Assembly: GCA_905147135.1 (NCBI GenBank) | Contig: LR990050.1 | Span: forward strand, 18,040,001-18,104,000 | DNA from: Blastobasis lacticolella | Lineage: Eukaryota > Arthropoda > Insecta > Lepidoptera > Blastobasidae | Length of the DNA: 64,000 nt | Direction: 5' to 3' | Shown here: piece after piece, positions 33,111 to 47,070 of the stretch | Position numbering within the stretch: position 1 is the first letter of the stretch | How the letters are laid out: the number at the start of each line of letters is the position of its first letter | The notes under the pieces: model-generated | What the model was told of the DNA's origin: nothing | Databases searched by the model: none | What the model saw: only the letters and a program-made list of their open reading frames with translations | Position numbers and translations under genes: made by a program

Positions 33111-36100
33111 AGCCCATATTCTCCACACATGGCAGGGGGTTTAGAGATCATGGTGTTTTTGATACACAGGAAATTGTGCTACCCATTTTCTGGTAAACGA
33201 AGGTAATATGGCCTGATTTGGTGCTACTTTCTACTCTCTCAGATTTGATAAACACATTCGTGCGCCCCAATAGTGTTGAGGATGTTCATGGGCGACGGTA
33301 ATCACTAACCAAGTGACCTGTAGGTCTAGCATAAGTTGCTCTCGCGCCTGATAAGCGAGAAAAAGCACGACATAAGTATTGCTATCTCTTTCGTCTTAGT
33401 ATTGAAAGAAAGGGACAAACGCTCTCTCGCGGCGCGAGCTTTGACGCGGACACACTTATGCTAGGGCCACTGCTTGATATTTTCCCTCGGTCTATTATTA
33501 AAAAAAAGGAAAAAATATATATATAACGTTGTATAAAATGTTCAAACTTTCTTTTATTCCCACGCTGTCACAAACGAGCAGCGGTAACTGTCGCCCATAA
33601 CGTCTACGATTCATGAATTTAGGTTGCAGGCGCCATGAATACAGGGCCGCAGGTTCGTTGTCACTGTGCGGACGAAGGTGAAATATCTCATGCCTGTAAT
33701 TGCGCTGGCTTATCTTTCAAACCATTGCAACCATGCAAGCATTGTGGCTTGGCAGCAGTAATCCTATCACTTGATTAAACTATAATAAAACTTCTAATAT
33801 TACTCCTGTATGTATATAAATTAAATCCCCGTAGTAACATGTTACGTATAAATTTAAACGATATAATATATTTTATATTTCAGACCTTAATGGAAGCCTT
33901 TTATCGTGAAAAGATGGTTGGATCATACGGATTAGACTGGATTACTAGATAGTCGGCTTAGCAGCGTACCGGGCGGGTATTACCTATCCTAGGAACCGTG
34001 AGATCTAGATCTTGCTCCTTTGAAGATCTAAACGAGACTCCATGTAGATTAGATCTTTAGGAAAATGGCATGTAACGGATATAAATGCTAGAAGATGCTT
34101 TGCATTAAAAATAATAATTTAATATATATAAACAACAAACAAACTACAAATCTGAAAATACGTGTTTTTTAATTGCATTTTAATTATTTTTAGTTAGATC
34201 GTAACGTCGGAATAAAAGGATAAATAAAAAATTAATATTTTCTAAAGTGTTTTCATTTAAAAGGTACCTTAATAAAAGAAAATACTAGAGAAAGTAAAGT
34301 AATGAACTTATTTTGTTGTAGTTTCACATAATTTATTGTAAGTAAAACAACAAAAGTAAAATATTGCTCATTCCACCATCATTATAATTATCAATACTTT
34401 ATAGTATAATACGTAAGACCGACCGGGCGTTCGTTAGAATCTTTGAAATGTAACCCAACAGAAGACTCACTAAAGTTTCTTTAACAAGAATATAGCCGAG
34501 AACATTTTCGCTGCCCTACTAAGTTAAAAGTCACCGTTACAATGGCAGTTTATCACGGAGAGTGAAGTGATAAATGTCAATCTGGTGGCAAATCTGAGCG
34601 TTATCAGAATTAGGGCCACGCCTAAAACATAACAGGAAAATCGCTTATCGGAATCCGTCCCCCTGTTTTGGCATTATGCTTCCGCTGGTGGCTAATATGC
34701 TGCTAAAAGTAATTGACCTAATTTGATAACTTTGTTTGTTCTTGTTATAGAAATCAATGTATCTACTTCTCCTTTTCTTACGAAAGGAAATTCGTTCAAA
34801 ATAGATTCAGTACCATTACTGGCGTATAAAGGTAAATTGGATGTTAGGTGCCGAGTTGTGTCGTGCTCGTAATATAGTAGGTAGTCGTGTCGCACCAGAC
34901 ATATTTTTGGACAATATAAAAGACAGTAATAAATAAAGCTCCACTATTTTGATTGTACACTTATGCCCCACACTAGTAGCTGGTTGTCATGTACAGAAAA
35001 AGGACAAGTATTGCCTGACCTTAAGCAACAAATAAAAATTACTCAAATTTTTGACGGGCTGAGAATCTTAATATTGTTTTGAATGGGCCATCGAATAAAC
35101 GGAAATTAAAATAACAAAAGAAAATAATTTGAAATACTTGATGTCGCCTTTAGCAACATCTTAAAGGCCCGGGAATGGATTACGAATGGATCTTGGCCGT
35201 TAATCGCAGACTTTAGAATTAACTCCGGCCCACTTTGGATTGCCTAGCATTGTGTTGCGCGGATATAACCATCCTATTTGTTGAATTCACAGCCTCTTTC
35301 CTAGCGATATTAATCCAGTTGTTTTCTTTACATCTATTTTTAGAAAACGTTATAACAGGAAATGTGTATTTCACTGAAGGAGACACATTTCTATTTCCAT
35401 TTTCTTTGATTCAAATAAGGCGATATCAACGAGAATTCCCCGTATCTCGCCAAAGGCTGCTTTAACTATCTCTGTATTTTTAAAACCCCATCGTTCCCGC
35501 CGTATTATTAGCGTCCATAAATCTCAAATTCTTGGGCTAAGGCTTAGCCGGCACATTCCAGGAGTTGTTAACACCTGAACCTATTATATGCAATTACCTT
35601 TCTCTTGATTACGTTCTTAAATAGCTGAGGTAGTACTTGCAATAACACCATCCAAGTTGGGTTGACCTCTGAAGGCTTGTGCTAGTTCGTTTTGATGGGG
35701 GTGCCGCAGGGTTCCGTGGTAGGTCCACCTCTGTTGGTGGTGTTTATAACGGCTGTTTGTTTAATACCGCCTCATTGCAAGACCGAGGATTAACACTTTG
35801 GCCGTAACTAGTCGGAATTAGATTCCAGTGTTAGTCGTAGGGAGGCTAATAATTGGGTGTTCGGCGCTTCGTGTAATCGGGAGATTGGTTTAGCTAACTT
35901 AGTTAAATGGAATATGGCGGTCGATGCGGCAGCAACTGTAACGAATTTATGCTTGTAGTTCCAGCTACGCAGGCGGTGCGTATGTTGATTTGGAACGTGT
36001 CTGCTGCATATGGATTTAATAAATGACCGGCTGAACATCTTTGACAACAATTTTATCTGTGATTTCTCGTAAATGGCTCATTGAAGTTACATATCTCATT

Positions 36101-36931
36101 GTTGTACGCTGTGAGACATTCGAATACAATAAAATAAAATTAATTATTAAATTATTGTTGTAATCTCAAGATTGAAATGATAAGTAACAAATAAATAAAT
36201 ATGTCGGGAAATGTTGAAAAGTAACAAAACTAATTAGCTAGCGACCCAAAATAAGTCTTGCCTCCAACATATTATCGTACGGATCTTCTTCTTAACGTAT
36301 AGATTCGTGGCGAGTTAAATTTGCGAGGACCAGTACTCAGTAGTACGGATTAATACAGATCCTGGTCCTATACTAATACACTGCTGGACATAAACCCTTA
36401 TACTAAACTCGTTACAGTCTAAAACGCCGTAAAACAAAGTCCCCCGTAAAGTGTCAAACTCACCTCCTATTGGCAAACAGTTAAAAACGCGCACAAGCAG
36501 CCGACTGAAATGAGTCATCAGCCAATCAAAGTTGAAGCGTTAATGCGGCGGCGCCGGGCGATCCTTGACTCGCAAACGTTCCAGTAACAAGTGACCTCGA
36601 CAGCCAATTAGGGCGCCGAAAAAACCTTGTTAAAAGTTTATTTAATTTCCCTCCCCGTAAAGTCGCCAGTAGGGAGGCAAACGTGCGCGATCGGTTTTCG
36701 GTTTTAACTAAGCAGTTTGAAACTTGTTTTCAGTAGAAACCGATTTCGAATGAATGAATAAATGAACCTGAAATTTAAATTAAATAATCATCTTGGCGTT
36801 AATGTACCCCTTGACCATGATTGTACGCTTACGGGGGACCTTATGTGCGGATAGATACATTGCAATAGTACAGATGTCAAATTCTGAGTTTTCTATTTTG
36901 GGTATGTGATTAACGAATAAATAATATTAAT
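33111..36931. other. No recognisable gene
   Basis: A scrap of the LINE family C tail is at about 33265-33312. The rest is unique-looking sequence with no exon or family motif that I can support; several ORFs of 60-80 codons are probably chance. Confidence 0.45.
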
Positions 36932-37206
36932 AATAATCTTGTCTTTAATTTCCCGGTTGTGCTTTTATACACAAGGGTCCGGGTCCGCCTTGCCCGTGAT
37001 CCGGAATATGGCAGATCAGGTAATTACAGTTGAGCGAATACCAGGTTTCATTACGATGTTTTCCCTCACCTTAAGAGAATCGGTTAGAATTTAACTAATG
37101 GACATTACTCAGAAAAGAGTCACATGGCCGCAGCGGGATTCGAACCCGGTACCTCTCGCTTACAAGTCGGATACTGATACGGAACAGCTCAGCCACCGAC
37201 GCTCCT
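36932..37206 (-). repeat. SINE family 1, antisense
   Basis: B-box complement GGATTCGAACCCGGTACC near 37137 and body to CCCGGTTGTGC near 36952. A further scrap of the SINE end may lie at about 36787. Confidence 0.8.
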
Positions 37207-40200
37207 AACCTAACCTGACATGAATGATACAAATATAAAGAAAGAACTTACAAATGACCCTGTGAAATGAAAAATCCTGCAGCTACTTTGTGCACTGATT
37301 ACAAGAACCATCCAAAAGACTATAAGCTCTTTGTCGTACCCTAGTTTACAAGAAGGTCACGAGTTTCTTCGGTCACAAAAACCCAAGACACGGCGCTTTA
37401 ATGAAATCTGCATAAGTTCTCGGCGAACAACAAAGACTCTGAAGATGCATTTTGCATTTTCAACTGTTGCCTCCGGCAAAAAAATATTAACAAAGAAAAA
37501 CGCAAACGAAACTGGAGGAGAATAAAGTATGCCGCTACTGGAGCCAGATTCGAGTCATTTTTGTAACTAAAACATTTCAAATCATTTTAAGGGCCTCAAC
37601 TTTTAAATAAGTTATTTGTGGTGAAACTGTAAATCAGTAGACAAACAATATTCGGTAAATTTCAGTAATTTTACTACCATACAACATGGACTGAAATAAA
37701 TGATTTCTTTCTGGTGATCGAGAAAGTACGGAATCCTAATTTATTTTTTCCAGCGATATTTGGTCAGTGACCCGTATCATCTAGCTAAATTACCAATTAA
37801 AAGAGAGAATCGCAGATGTATAAATAATAATAATAAATAATTTTAAATTCTGGACATAAATCTTATATTATATTTTAATTACACAATTATTATATTTTAA
37901 TGGAATAATACACAGTCAAAGAAATCATACCAATTCCGTATCTGACTGCACAGCTAGAAACATTCATTTATATCAATGTAACAGTTGAAGTCAATTTAGG
38001 GAAATCGCTGTGAATACGATGTCCTACAGAGCCGCCGCTGTTCCAGCGAGCAGCGAGCGACAAACGCGGCGCGGGATGCAATCAACATCTCATTAGTGGA
38101 CTCCCTTAATTCCGAGTCTCCTGGGACCTCCCTGATTTCTTCGATAAACCGTTTATTACAATTTCCTTTCTCACAGCTCCCGTCCTTGTCTCGCGAATAT
38201 CAGCATTATCCGATCGGTGATTATGTTAAAAAATTGAGCGAATTTAGATTGGATTCGAATGAAGGTAAATTGGGAGCCGAGGGAGAAGTTAAATGAACTC
38301 AGCCCAGGGCTTCGATTCTGGTACGGAAATCGTCTCAGTTGCAGTAACATTATAATTGCATCGCATGTCAAACGTGTGATTGTTATTCAAATGACAGATG
38401 TTGAGTTGCAACTTTCATGAGTTCAACTTTTCTACAATTCGTTTTCTGGTACTTTAGTTGCATTATGGTTTTATATGGCTGTTAGTACTCCAATAAATAA
38501 GTAAATAAATAAATTACTAAGTTGCGTCTTTCTTAGTTGTCAAACTGCATTCAATTCTCTCAACGAAAACGTGTCAAAGATCGAACAATGATTTAACTGC
38601 AATTTAACTGGGATGATGCTGCGATGTTACTGTGACTAAATCGATAACTCGACGTAGTAATAGTAACATCACAGTTACATTGCATCATAATAACAACTGC
38701 ATTGCACACCAGAATCGGTACCCAGAGGAAGACGGCTTGACGTTTGGCCGGTCGAATTTTTAAATAGGAGCTGCTGGTCCACGTGACAGATTCAGCTATA
38801 GTTTTTGCTACAAACGGACTCCGAAACTATAGAAAACAGACTTTATAGATTTGTTAAAAAGTCTCGCCTACAAGTAATTTAGGCAATTTTTTTTCGAATC
38901 ACTTACTTTTACCAAAGAAGTCGATCGAATTTGACCTTACGACGTGACGCCCGCTCGCATAGGAAAGCTCAAAGAGAAAACCCTGTGCCTCCAAATTCGC
39001 CTCCAATAGACAGAAAATAAATGTAATTAAGCAAGATGTTTAATTGGTGTTCAGAATCCGATTGCGCAATTAGTCGACTTCTGACAGGATCGATTAATTA
39101 CAGGGGCTGCAGCGGTTTGCGTTGGTGTTTTTCGAGGCACCCCACAGTGCAGTTCAAGACATGAGTTACCAGCAGAACTCGCGCGCAGTAATTTAATGAG
39201 TTGACCCGCTAATTGGTGAACAGCTGGCTCGTACAGCCAATGTTTAAATTAACTGCTTCCACCACGCTTCCTCCCCCTCCGACCCCCGCAACTCGGATGT
39301 TTCTGTTTCCGCTCAAACTGTTTGCTAATTTCTCTTTTTCATTTTCCTCCTCCTCAAAGACAATTCTGAGTTAATTGTTTCACTGTCTTTAAAATTCTTT
39401 ATGTAGCACCGGCCAGTGAAATTGTTTCTACAAACGAAGTATTTTAATATCGCCCACATCGCATTCGTTTAGGATATGATATTATATATTAGGCAATTGT
39501 AACTAGGAGATTTGTACAAGTAGAAATACAATTATGTGACTTTGTTGCTTAATGATTATCAGTTTCATCGCACACGATATCGGTTAGTATTGTTTTAATA
39601 TCAAGTGATGTTGGTATATTTTTTTTTTTTTTTTTATTAATAATAGGCTTAATAATAATTGTGTTAGTGTTGGTTAATATCGAGGTGAAAAGAATACTAA
39701 CCGTGGTAATAAACCCGATAACATGTGCGATGAAAGTACAGTGAATAACCATGAAAGTCCTAAATCCTTATGGTCACAACAGCATATTATTCAAGAATAA
39801 TAGTACCTATAACTTTAGTTTTATAAAATTATGTTTAATTTACTCGTAACAAATAGTTCAAATCGTTCGTATATTTCTTCGTCACAATATTAAAACTTGG
39901 GCGTCGCCTTGTTACCTTCAGTTTAAAGTTGTACAAAAAGCAGGAGTTTAAAGTAATAAACGACTGGAGATTAAAATCTAAATCGCCTTGTAAGTTGATC
40001 CAGACTTTTTAATTGCACGACGCTCAACACGCTTGTGACTAACGCTGAAGATTTTTACTACATTCAATGAAGTTGGAAAGCATTTACATAGCTCTTCACG
40101 CTAGTAACTTCTACTTTATTATTGTTCTTTAAGTAACTACTATTTTAAAAATATCCCGGTACCTGTGGTTTAAGAAAGGTTTTCAAAGCGCATGTATGTA

Positions 40201-40459
40201 CGAGTATGTATATAGTATATCTTTATTGCATACAAAATTAGGACAGAAGCGTCATGGTCGTGATATATAAATGACCAGACCCATAAGAGTAAAAAACCTA
40301 TTTATTATCAAACTCTTTTTACGATTTCGAACCTCTGGAAAAGCAAAATGGTACCCTTAATTTTGTTGTCTGTCTGTATGACGGACACTCAAAAAGCTTT
40401 TTTTAGGAACGGGTAAAGGTATCAAGTTATCAAAGGAATTAGCAAATAATAAGGTATTC
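37207..40459. other. Unassigned; possible conserved non-coding stretch
   Basis: No exon recognised. 38015-38330 and 39030-39320 are unique-looking and more G+C-balanced than the surroundings; the latter has many ATTA cores. A poly-T run of about 18 lies near 39615-39635. Confidence 0.4.
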
Positions 40460-40690
40460 GTTGGCCATGTGGTGTCCAGCAGAGTAGAATAACACCAACC
40501 TTATACATTCGTGGGTGTCGTTCAAATCGACTAATGTTTTCGAGACAAAAGATCAAGCGTCTCCATAGGCTGGAAAATGGGCAGCAGCTATTGAAATTGT
40601 TATATTTATAACAAGTGATTAGGCAATAACCTTCTTTTTCGTAAGAGAGGACCTAAGTCATGCAGCTATGTTATGGGCTGTGATGATGGT
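40460..40690 (+). repeat. Repeat ending in TGATGATGG tail, copy 2
   Basis: Diverged copy of 21400-21665, with the same order of blocks and the same tail type. Confidence 0.65.
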
Positions 40691-43010
40691 GTTCTGGTGT
40701 GATGGTGTAAGGTTGAGTTTTTCAAGAAAGAGGTTTGAAAATTTATACGAGGTCGGCAGTGATACTCCAGGTAGGTACTGCAAACATCCATGGTCTGCGG
40801 TGACTTCTTACCAGCTGGCCGGCTATAATCCTAGTGGTATTAAAAAACAGTCAGTGACTTGAGGAGGCCCTACTATTTCAATAAATCTGAAAGCTCTCTC
40901 CAAGGATAGCGGACCCTGGCTGGCAGATTTAGCGATAGCCGCTGAGCTGTCATTCACCGCCAGGATTGAGGAATTAGGTGAAGTCACCGACCATACCGAC
41001 CAGCGGCCAAAGAAAACAGCCCTAAAACATCCTAATGAAGTAAATATGTCTTCAGGCTTCTTTTCTTCGTCCGCATCTTCAGTAACCACCAGGTGAGGTG
41101 GAGGTCAAATACCTGACTAGTCTATTAAAGAAAAGTAGTGAGGAAGTCAGTTTTATAAGTCAATGCATTCATAAAATTTAGGTAGGGCTCTTTTGTAGCC
41201 ATGGAAATACGATTTTTCTCAAGAAGCGAGGTTCTATAGCTCAAATTCTATTATTAAAAACACAGATTTTATTTGTTACGGAATTATCTATTCTCATTGG
41301 ACTTCAGCCAAGTTTTGCCAAGCTTAATTTGGACTATAGCTAGTCCAGTTATAAGTAGCCCTAACGTATTGACAAAACTCCCAAAATTAATAAACAATAT
41401 TCCAACATCGCACCCAAATGCATTAATTTAACAAAGGAACACAGAACAAGGAAATTCTTCAAAATATTTCGCTACTCGAACGTTTCTACTTTGAATATAA
41501 ACAATGCTAGAAGCTAAGATCCACTCTCACCTGGCGAGAAAGCAGGGAACGTCAAGTTAATTTACTCTAAACAGCATAATCAATCGAAATTACTGAGGCG
41601 GCCATGAATAATTCCGGGAAAACAACGCGGCCCGAAACTTTATCCACCTCCCCTCCTCCCATAATGAAAACACACCCTCGAAACACTTCGCGAGCTCTAT
41701 CCAATAAACTTTAATTTTCATGAAGTGAGCACCCGTCCTCTAGCTACGATTTTTTTCAAATTTATTATTCGACCTGCAAATCCCTCGGGAGTCTCATTTC
41801 TATAATTACATTTTGTATTTTTTTGTTCTCCTATCTGAAACAACAATGCCATCTTAATGTCTGTTTCAGATAAAAAAACGCATAAAAAACAGCTCGATTC
41901 ACCTCGCTATCGGCAGCCGAATGAAACTTTTTCTTCTCCCGCTCGATCGCCACTAATTCTGTACCATTCATCTAACGCTAACAATGGTAAATGGTGGAAT
42001 TCACGCAAATGGCTTTGGGAGTGTTCTCTAAAGAAAACCCTGTGTATTACAAATAGCTGACTATAAAGATTGTGCGGCCTGGAAGGAATTGGGCGGAGGT
42101 CGGATCAGAACAAATAATGCGGAAAACCTGACCAATGTGTATCAATAACTACGCTCGGCTATTCAATTGCTGCGGGAGCGGTCACTCTTTGGTGTTTTAT
42201 TGACGTTGTTTTTTATGTCGTTTCTGTTTGCGAAAGCAGCTTTGTGTCAGTATTAGGGCCTGTATCAATGAATTCATTAAATGTAGATACTATGCATCTG
42301 TAGATACAATTTAATATTTATCAATAACCTATAATCGTGAACATAAAATCAGAAATTATTTTAGAATATCACCTTTTTGCCTTCTTACCACATCAAATAT
42401 TTTTTTAATATCTGTAATGCTAAACCAAAATCTAGTATCTAGGCAAAGATTTTGACAATATATGTGTACCTAGATATAACATTTTAACAGACTCAATAAC
42501 ACAGTAATAGCATAAATGTAAATTTTGATGACGATATTTTGACGTTTCTCAAACATAAACTGGATTAGACGTTATATGGAGGGTTAAAGGGAAGGACTTG
42601 TAGTAGAGTCTATGCGCACGATGTTGCAAATGCTATTACTTCTTAATTTTAGGGCTGAATTGCGCTCAAGAACTTCCCCAGCCCTACAACTTCAACACGA
42701 AACTGATAGGTCTAACAACGGAAAAGTCCACAAAAACGGTGCGTTCACCAAATCCGTTCAAAAACCGGGCCAGTGCCGCAAACGTACGAGTAGTAACCAA
42801 AGGATAACCGGCCTAAACCGCTCTAAACTGGTCTAACCTGGAGCAAATCCAATCTGCACCGGTTACGGACAAACGCAATGAGTTGCGAAACGGGGGTTCG
42901 GTGACCCCCAGCACGTGCCGGGAAATGAACGGCGTTTCAGCTGCAAATCGAGCTGTGTGGCTTTGGATTTAGATTCCTACCTATTGGAAATACTTTATTT
43001 AATACTTACT
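40691..43010. other. No recognisable gene
   Basis: Unique-looking sequence. Frames of 60-90 codons (41089-40823 minus, 41857-42060 plus, 42612-42836 plus) show no family motif. Confidence 0.45.
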
Positions 43011-43215
43011 TCCCTACATAATATTATAAATGCGGAAGTAACTCTGTATGTATGTGAACTCTTTATTGCTTAATAAATACAGGAGTTACAAAATAATTTT
43101 ACAAAGCAAAGGCGGGCTTATCCCACAATGGGATAACCCCGTGGGATGGGGATGGGACTCTGTCTGTCTGTTAAGCTACATGGCTAAACCACCACCGATT
43201 TTAACCTAAGCAGAT
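43011..43215. repeat. Lepidopteran-type repeat with LINE-end insertion
   Basis: The repeat block ACATAATATTATAAATGCGG is interrupted by about 90 bp of antisense LINE 3' end (CTTTATTGCTTAATAAATAC). ACTCTGT occurs on both sides (about 43050 and 43158) as a likely target duplication. Confidence 0.55.
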
Positions 43216-43799
43216 AGTTTAGCTCCTGAGAGACTTTTAAGACATAGGTATAATTAGTCTACGCAGGCAGAGTCGCGGGAGAAAAGTTAGTAACACGTAG
43301 ATGTTATAACTTTGAAGTATGTATCTGTCTGTTTGTCTATGGCATCGTAGTTTTCTAATCGAAATACCTATTTAAATACGGCTTGCTTTATTTGGAAACC
43401 AGTTTCCTCGTGAAGGTTCTAAGCTTCTTTTCATTATATTCGGTTCAATAGTTTGGTAAATCAGATTTTGCGACATATGTCAACAAGGACACACAGATAC
43501 GTCAATAAATTCAAGAAACGAGTCTACTTTTTTAATCCGCCAACGTTCGTTCAACTCCCGGTCGTTGCCGTGTCCTCGCTAGGCAGCGATGATAGGTTAC
43601 TTTTTATTACCCGTAAAAAGATACAGCAAAATTTTTCTACTTGGTATAAAAAAAATAAGATATCTGTAGCAGAACCATAGATACCTATAGGCTATAGAGT
43701 CGGAAAACTGAAGTGGCTATTGAGTAATGCTCACGCGATGGACAATAATTATTATTATACTAGGGAGGTTCAAAAATAAAGTTGCTTTAATATTATTTT

Positions 43800-43915
43800 A
43801 TTAAGTAATTATAAAAAAAAAAAAACATCATTTCAATTTCTGCCCGGCCGGGAATCGAACCCGTGACCTCTTGCGTGGCATGTTGACCATTGAACCACTC
43901 AGGTCGTCCTAAATA
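43800..43915 (-). repeat. SINE family 2, antisense, truncated
   Basis: Complement of the head seen at 4958: B-box complement GGGAATCGAACCC and A-box region GACCATTGAACCACTCAGG. An A-run of 13 lies at its left side. Confidence 0.75.
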
Positions 43916-44219
43916 ATAATGAAATTAGAGAATAATGTTGAGACAGTTTTTGTCTATCATCTCACATAATCGACACCCCATTAAATTCATGTGGTAAGCC
44001 ATGGCACAAGTTTCTTTATGCCTTCCTCAAAGAACTTTCCTGTTAACATCGATATAGGGTAAGACCCGATTTCCGATATTTCTGCTATAACCGTCAACGT
44101 AAATTAAATTCGACTCATACATGGCTTTAAAGTGGTGAAAAGAGGGCTTCAAAGAGCTGAAAACGCTAAGTATGAAGAATACCGTTAGTCGTTCTATACA
44201 TTCGAGCTCCTATTTTTAA

Positions 44220-44490
44220 TAGCATTTACTCCTATCGTGAACGAGTGCTGCCTTGGTGGACTGGCTTACTCTTGATGTGGTTTTAGGTAGTTTTTCTTAA
44301 GTGTAATATACTCGTAGGTACCTATATATTGCGTCGGTCGAGGTCCGGCTCTGCTTGTGGGGTGGATGTCCTCCGATTTTGGGGCGGTCAACATGTCACT
44401 GTGTATTTCCTTCCTACTGTCCTGCCCCCTTCTCTTTGACGATTGAACGTGATATTTAATACTACTCAATAAAGAAATCTTGATTTTATT
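44220..44490 (+). repeat. Dispersed repeat D, copy 1
   Basis: Plus-strand copy with TTGGTGGACTGGCTTACTC, GACGATTGAACGTG and an ATTTT-rich tail. Related to the antisense copy at 58216-58665 and to part of 45921-46050. Probably a LINE 3' UTR. Confidence 0.65.
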
Positions 44491-45049
44491 TTATTTTATA
44501 TTGTCTTACTGTAGTACTAATGAAACATAATGTACGTGTAATAAGATCCACAGTTCAGACGCTTCATATTTCATAAAAGTGCGCTGTGGACAAAGTGCAC
44601 TGCTCAACTATCAGAAGCTTTCCCTTTGACGCTTCTCTATCTTCAGAAAGTTTTCCAATAATGTCACTTTAATACCTAGTTACAATTTCAACTAAAAGAT
44701 GGTAAACTACTCTTCGGGGTTTCGATACTTCAGACCTAGATATAATAACCTACGAAATTGCTGTTTTGCTGTATGGCGAAAATGATGGAAATAAGTTGTT
44801 ATACAAGCAAATTTTTTCATTTCTTGTAAATAACAAATCGGATTAGGCACATTTAATCTTTGTAAGCATAATCAGTTGACATAACATAATGCTATCTGAT
44901 GCACATCGCTTCTTTTTGAAAAGGGGTATTTTCAAACCCTTCCAAAAACTTAAGACTATTTTCACTAGCATCTAAGCATAGTCAATTTTCAAATTCCAGT
45001 AAAAAACTAGGATTCCGCGGGATAGTTAATGTTCACAGAGATCTTTTGA

Positions 45050-45260
45050 GTCGATCATGGTGGTCGCAAGACCTTTGCCAATTAGGACAACGGAACGCCA
45101 AGACTGGTTACGTACTCGGTCGAGTTGTGTTACGCCACACATCCACCGAAGCATTTTCATTTCGTCAGCGCCGGCCAGGTCTCGCAGCCATAAAGCATTA
45201 CAGTTCTAGTTTTGCTCTTGTAAAGGTATAAGCTCCTTGAGTTTGATAGGGACGACAACA
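45050..45260 (-). pseudogene. RTE-like LINE reverse transcriptase scrap
   Basis: Minus-strand reading LYKSKTRTVMLYGCETW matches the conserved 'YGCETW' region after the RT domain of RTE-like LINEs. A stop follows. Confidence 0.7.
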
Positions 45261-45299
45261 TCGTATAATATTATGCGATATTATGAAAGAAACAAGTAA

Positions 45300-45375
45300 C
45301 GAAATGCTATGCTCGGAGTCTCATTGCGTGATCGAATCAGAAATGAGGAGATCCGTAAGCGAACCAAGGTCACTG
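45300..45375 (+). pseudogene. RTE-like LINE scrap
   Basis: Reads MLGVSLRDRIRNEEIRKRTK, the same family as 11525-11835, next to an oppositely oriented RTE piece. Confidence 0.65.
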
Positions 45376-45385
45376 ACATAGCCCG

Positions 45386-45765
45386 ATGGATTGCGGTAGG
45401 ATTGCTAAACGAGCTGTAAGAGCAATATATGGATTACGTCGATGTGATTCGCACAAAGAATTGTTTAAAGAAATTGATGTATTAAACTTCTCAAGTCAAT
45501 ATATATTTGATAATATTATGTATGTTAGAAAGTATATTACACAATATTCTAAAAATACTGATGTTCATAATGTCAATTTATAAACAAAAATAAACTGGTA
45601 ACACCGTTCTTCAGACTTAGTAAAGTAAATTCATCTTTCATAGGTAACTGTATAAGATTTTATAATAATATTCCTGAATGTATTATTAATTTGCCTGAAT
45701 CTCAATTTAAAGAAAAGGTAAAAACAACTTTAATGAAAAAAGCCTATCATAAAATTGATTAATAT
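45386..45765 (+). pseudogene. LINE ORF2 C-terminal fragment
   Basis: A 65-codon frame beginning MDCGRIAKRAVRAIYGLRRC ends at a TAA. After it, the reading NNIPECIINLPESQFKEKVK continues to about 45760, typical of the last part of Jockey-like ORF2. Domains upstream are missing. Confidence 0.7.
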
Positions 45766-45920
45766 ATCAATGACAAAAAAGTAGCTAGACAAGCTCATCG
45801 AAATAGGAAGTTATTTATGAATAAATTTTCAATTTTGTGAATTGGTTGAGGTTGATTTGATGTGAAATGATAGTTCAATAACAAATCTTTTTTACATATT
45901 TACGACATTGGCAGTGCATG

Positions 45921-46050
45921 CTCACTTAAAATTTTGCCTGGTGATGGCGTGGGGGTCGGGTCGTTCTCTTTTCTCAAATATGGTTGAATTGGACGATGGC
46001 TGGGCCCTGCGTCATGCTCGTGAACGTTTATAATTAGTTAGGTACAATTC
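45921..46050 (+). repeat. Dispersed repeat D, partial
   Basis: TGGACGATGGCTGGGCCCTG and TTTCTCAAATATGGTTGAAT match the complement at 58560-58600. Confidence 0.65.
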
Positions 46051-46429
46051 ATATTCCAATCAAATCAATGTAATCATATTTAAATGTACCTGTGGGTTTC
46101 TTGCCGTTTCTTTCTCCCACAGATGGTCATTTTCCTAACTGAAGGGGCGTACCGACAGGCAAACGACCTTCTTTTCACTTAATTGTTCCGAGCTCAGGGG
46201 GTGACGCGGGTAGACTGGCTGGTGCGTGCTCGCGCCGGCGGGCTGGCTGGGGCCGGCCGCGCTGTGCACATGATTCGCCTAGGCCGGGGTGAGCGTTCGT
46301 ACGTGCTGATCAGTCTGCATGCGTCGCCCCCTACCTTGATGAGCTCGCTTACCTTTTCCTTTGCTTTCCGTTAGATTTTTAACGTTTGAATCCTAATTCA
46401 ATCAATACTTTTTTCATTTTCTAATGACA

Positions 46430-46640
46430 TAAGTGGCAGTGGGCAGGGCACATAGCTCGCAAAACAGAGTTCTCGAGTGGCGACCACGAACCGGAAAACG
46501 CAGCGTGGGTAGATAAGGTGAGCCGACGAACTGGTAAATATCGCGGGTACCAGCTGGATGCGGAATCTACAAGACCGGCCTTTGTGGAAATGTCTGGGAT
46601 AGGCATATACCCAGCAGTAGGCGTCTTTCGGCTGATATGA
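46430..46640 (+). pseudogene. RTE-like LINE C-terminus with ATGATG tail
   Basis: The reading WAGHIARKTEFSSG and the later blocks follow the order of RTE-like C-termini, and it ends in TGATATGATGATG at about 46640. A short frame disruption is evident. Confidence 0.65.
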
Positions 46641-46809
46641 TGATGTATAAAGTAACGAAAATGCGAATTTTGAATTTTTTTTTAATATTTTACATTTAGC
46701 AAGTTTCAGCACGTGTTGACGATAAAAATATTGTAAATCTATCTGTAAATTATATACAATTATAAAACTGTAGCCGTGTCTGTACATTAAAAATATTTAA
46801 AAAATGCTC

Positions 46810-47070
46810 GGTGTAGGATTCTGGGACGTAACTATGCCCAAAAATACATTATTGTCTGTCTATTCGCTCATCAGGCAAAAACTACTGAACGGATTTTGGT
46901 TGCTTGAAATCCATATGAAATGGTTGGTAGAACCAGAGATACAACTTGATCCTCCCCGTAGTACTAGCACACATGCAATACATAGGTCATTTAAAATGGT
47001 AAACCGGGCAAAAGCTAAACTGTCATAAAAACTATTTCCACGCGGACGAAGTCGCGGGCAAAACCAAGTC
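46810..47070. repeat. Lepidopteran-type dispersed repeat
   Basis: CTACTGAACGGATTTTGGTT and CCACGCGGACGAAGTCGCGG are hallmark blocks of a widespread repeat in Lepidoptera. No coding content. Confidence 0.6.
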
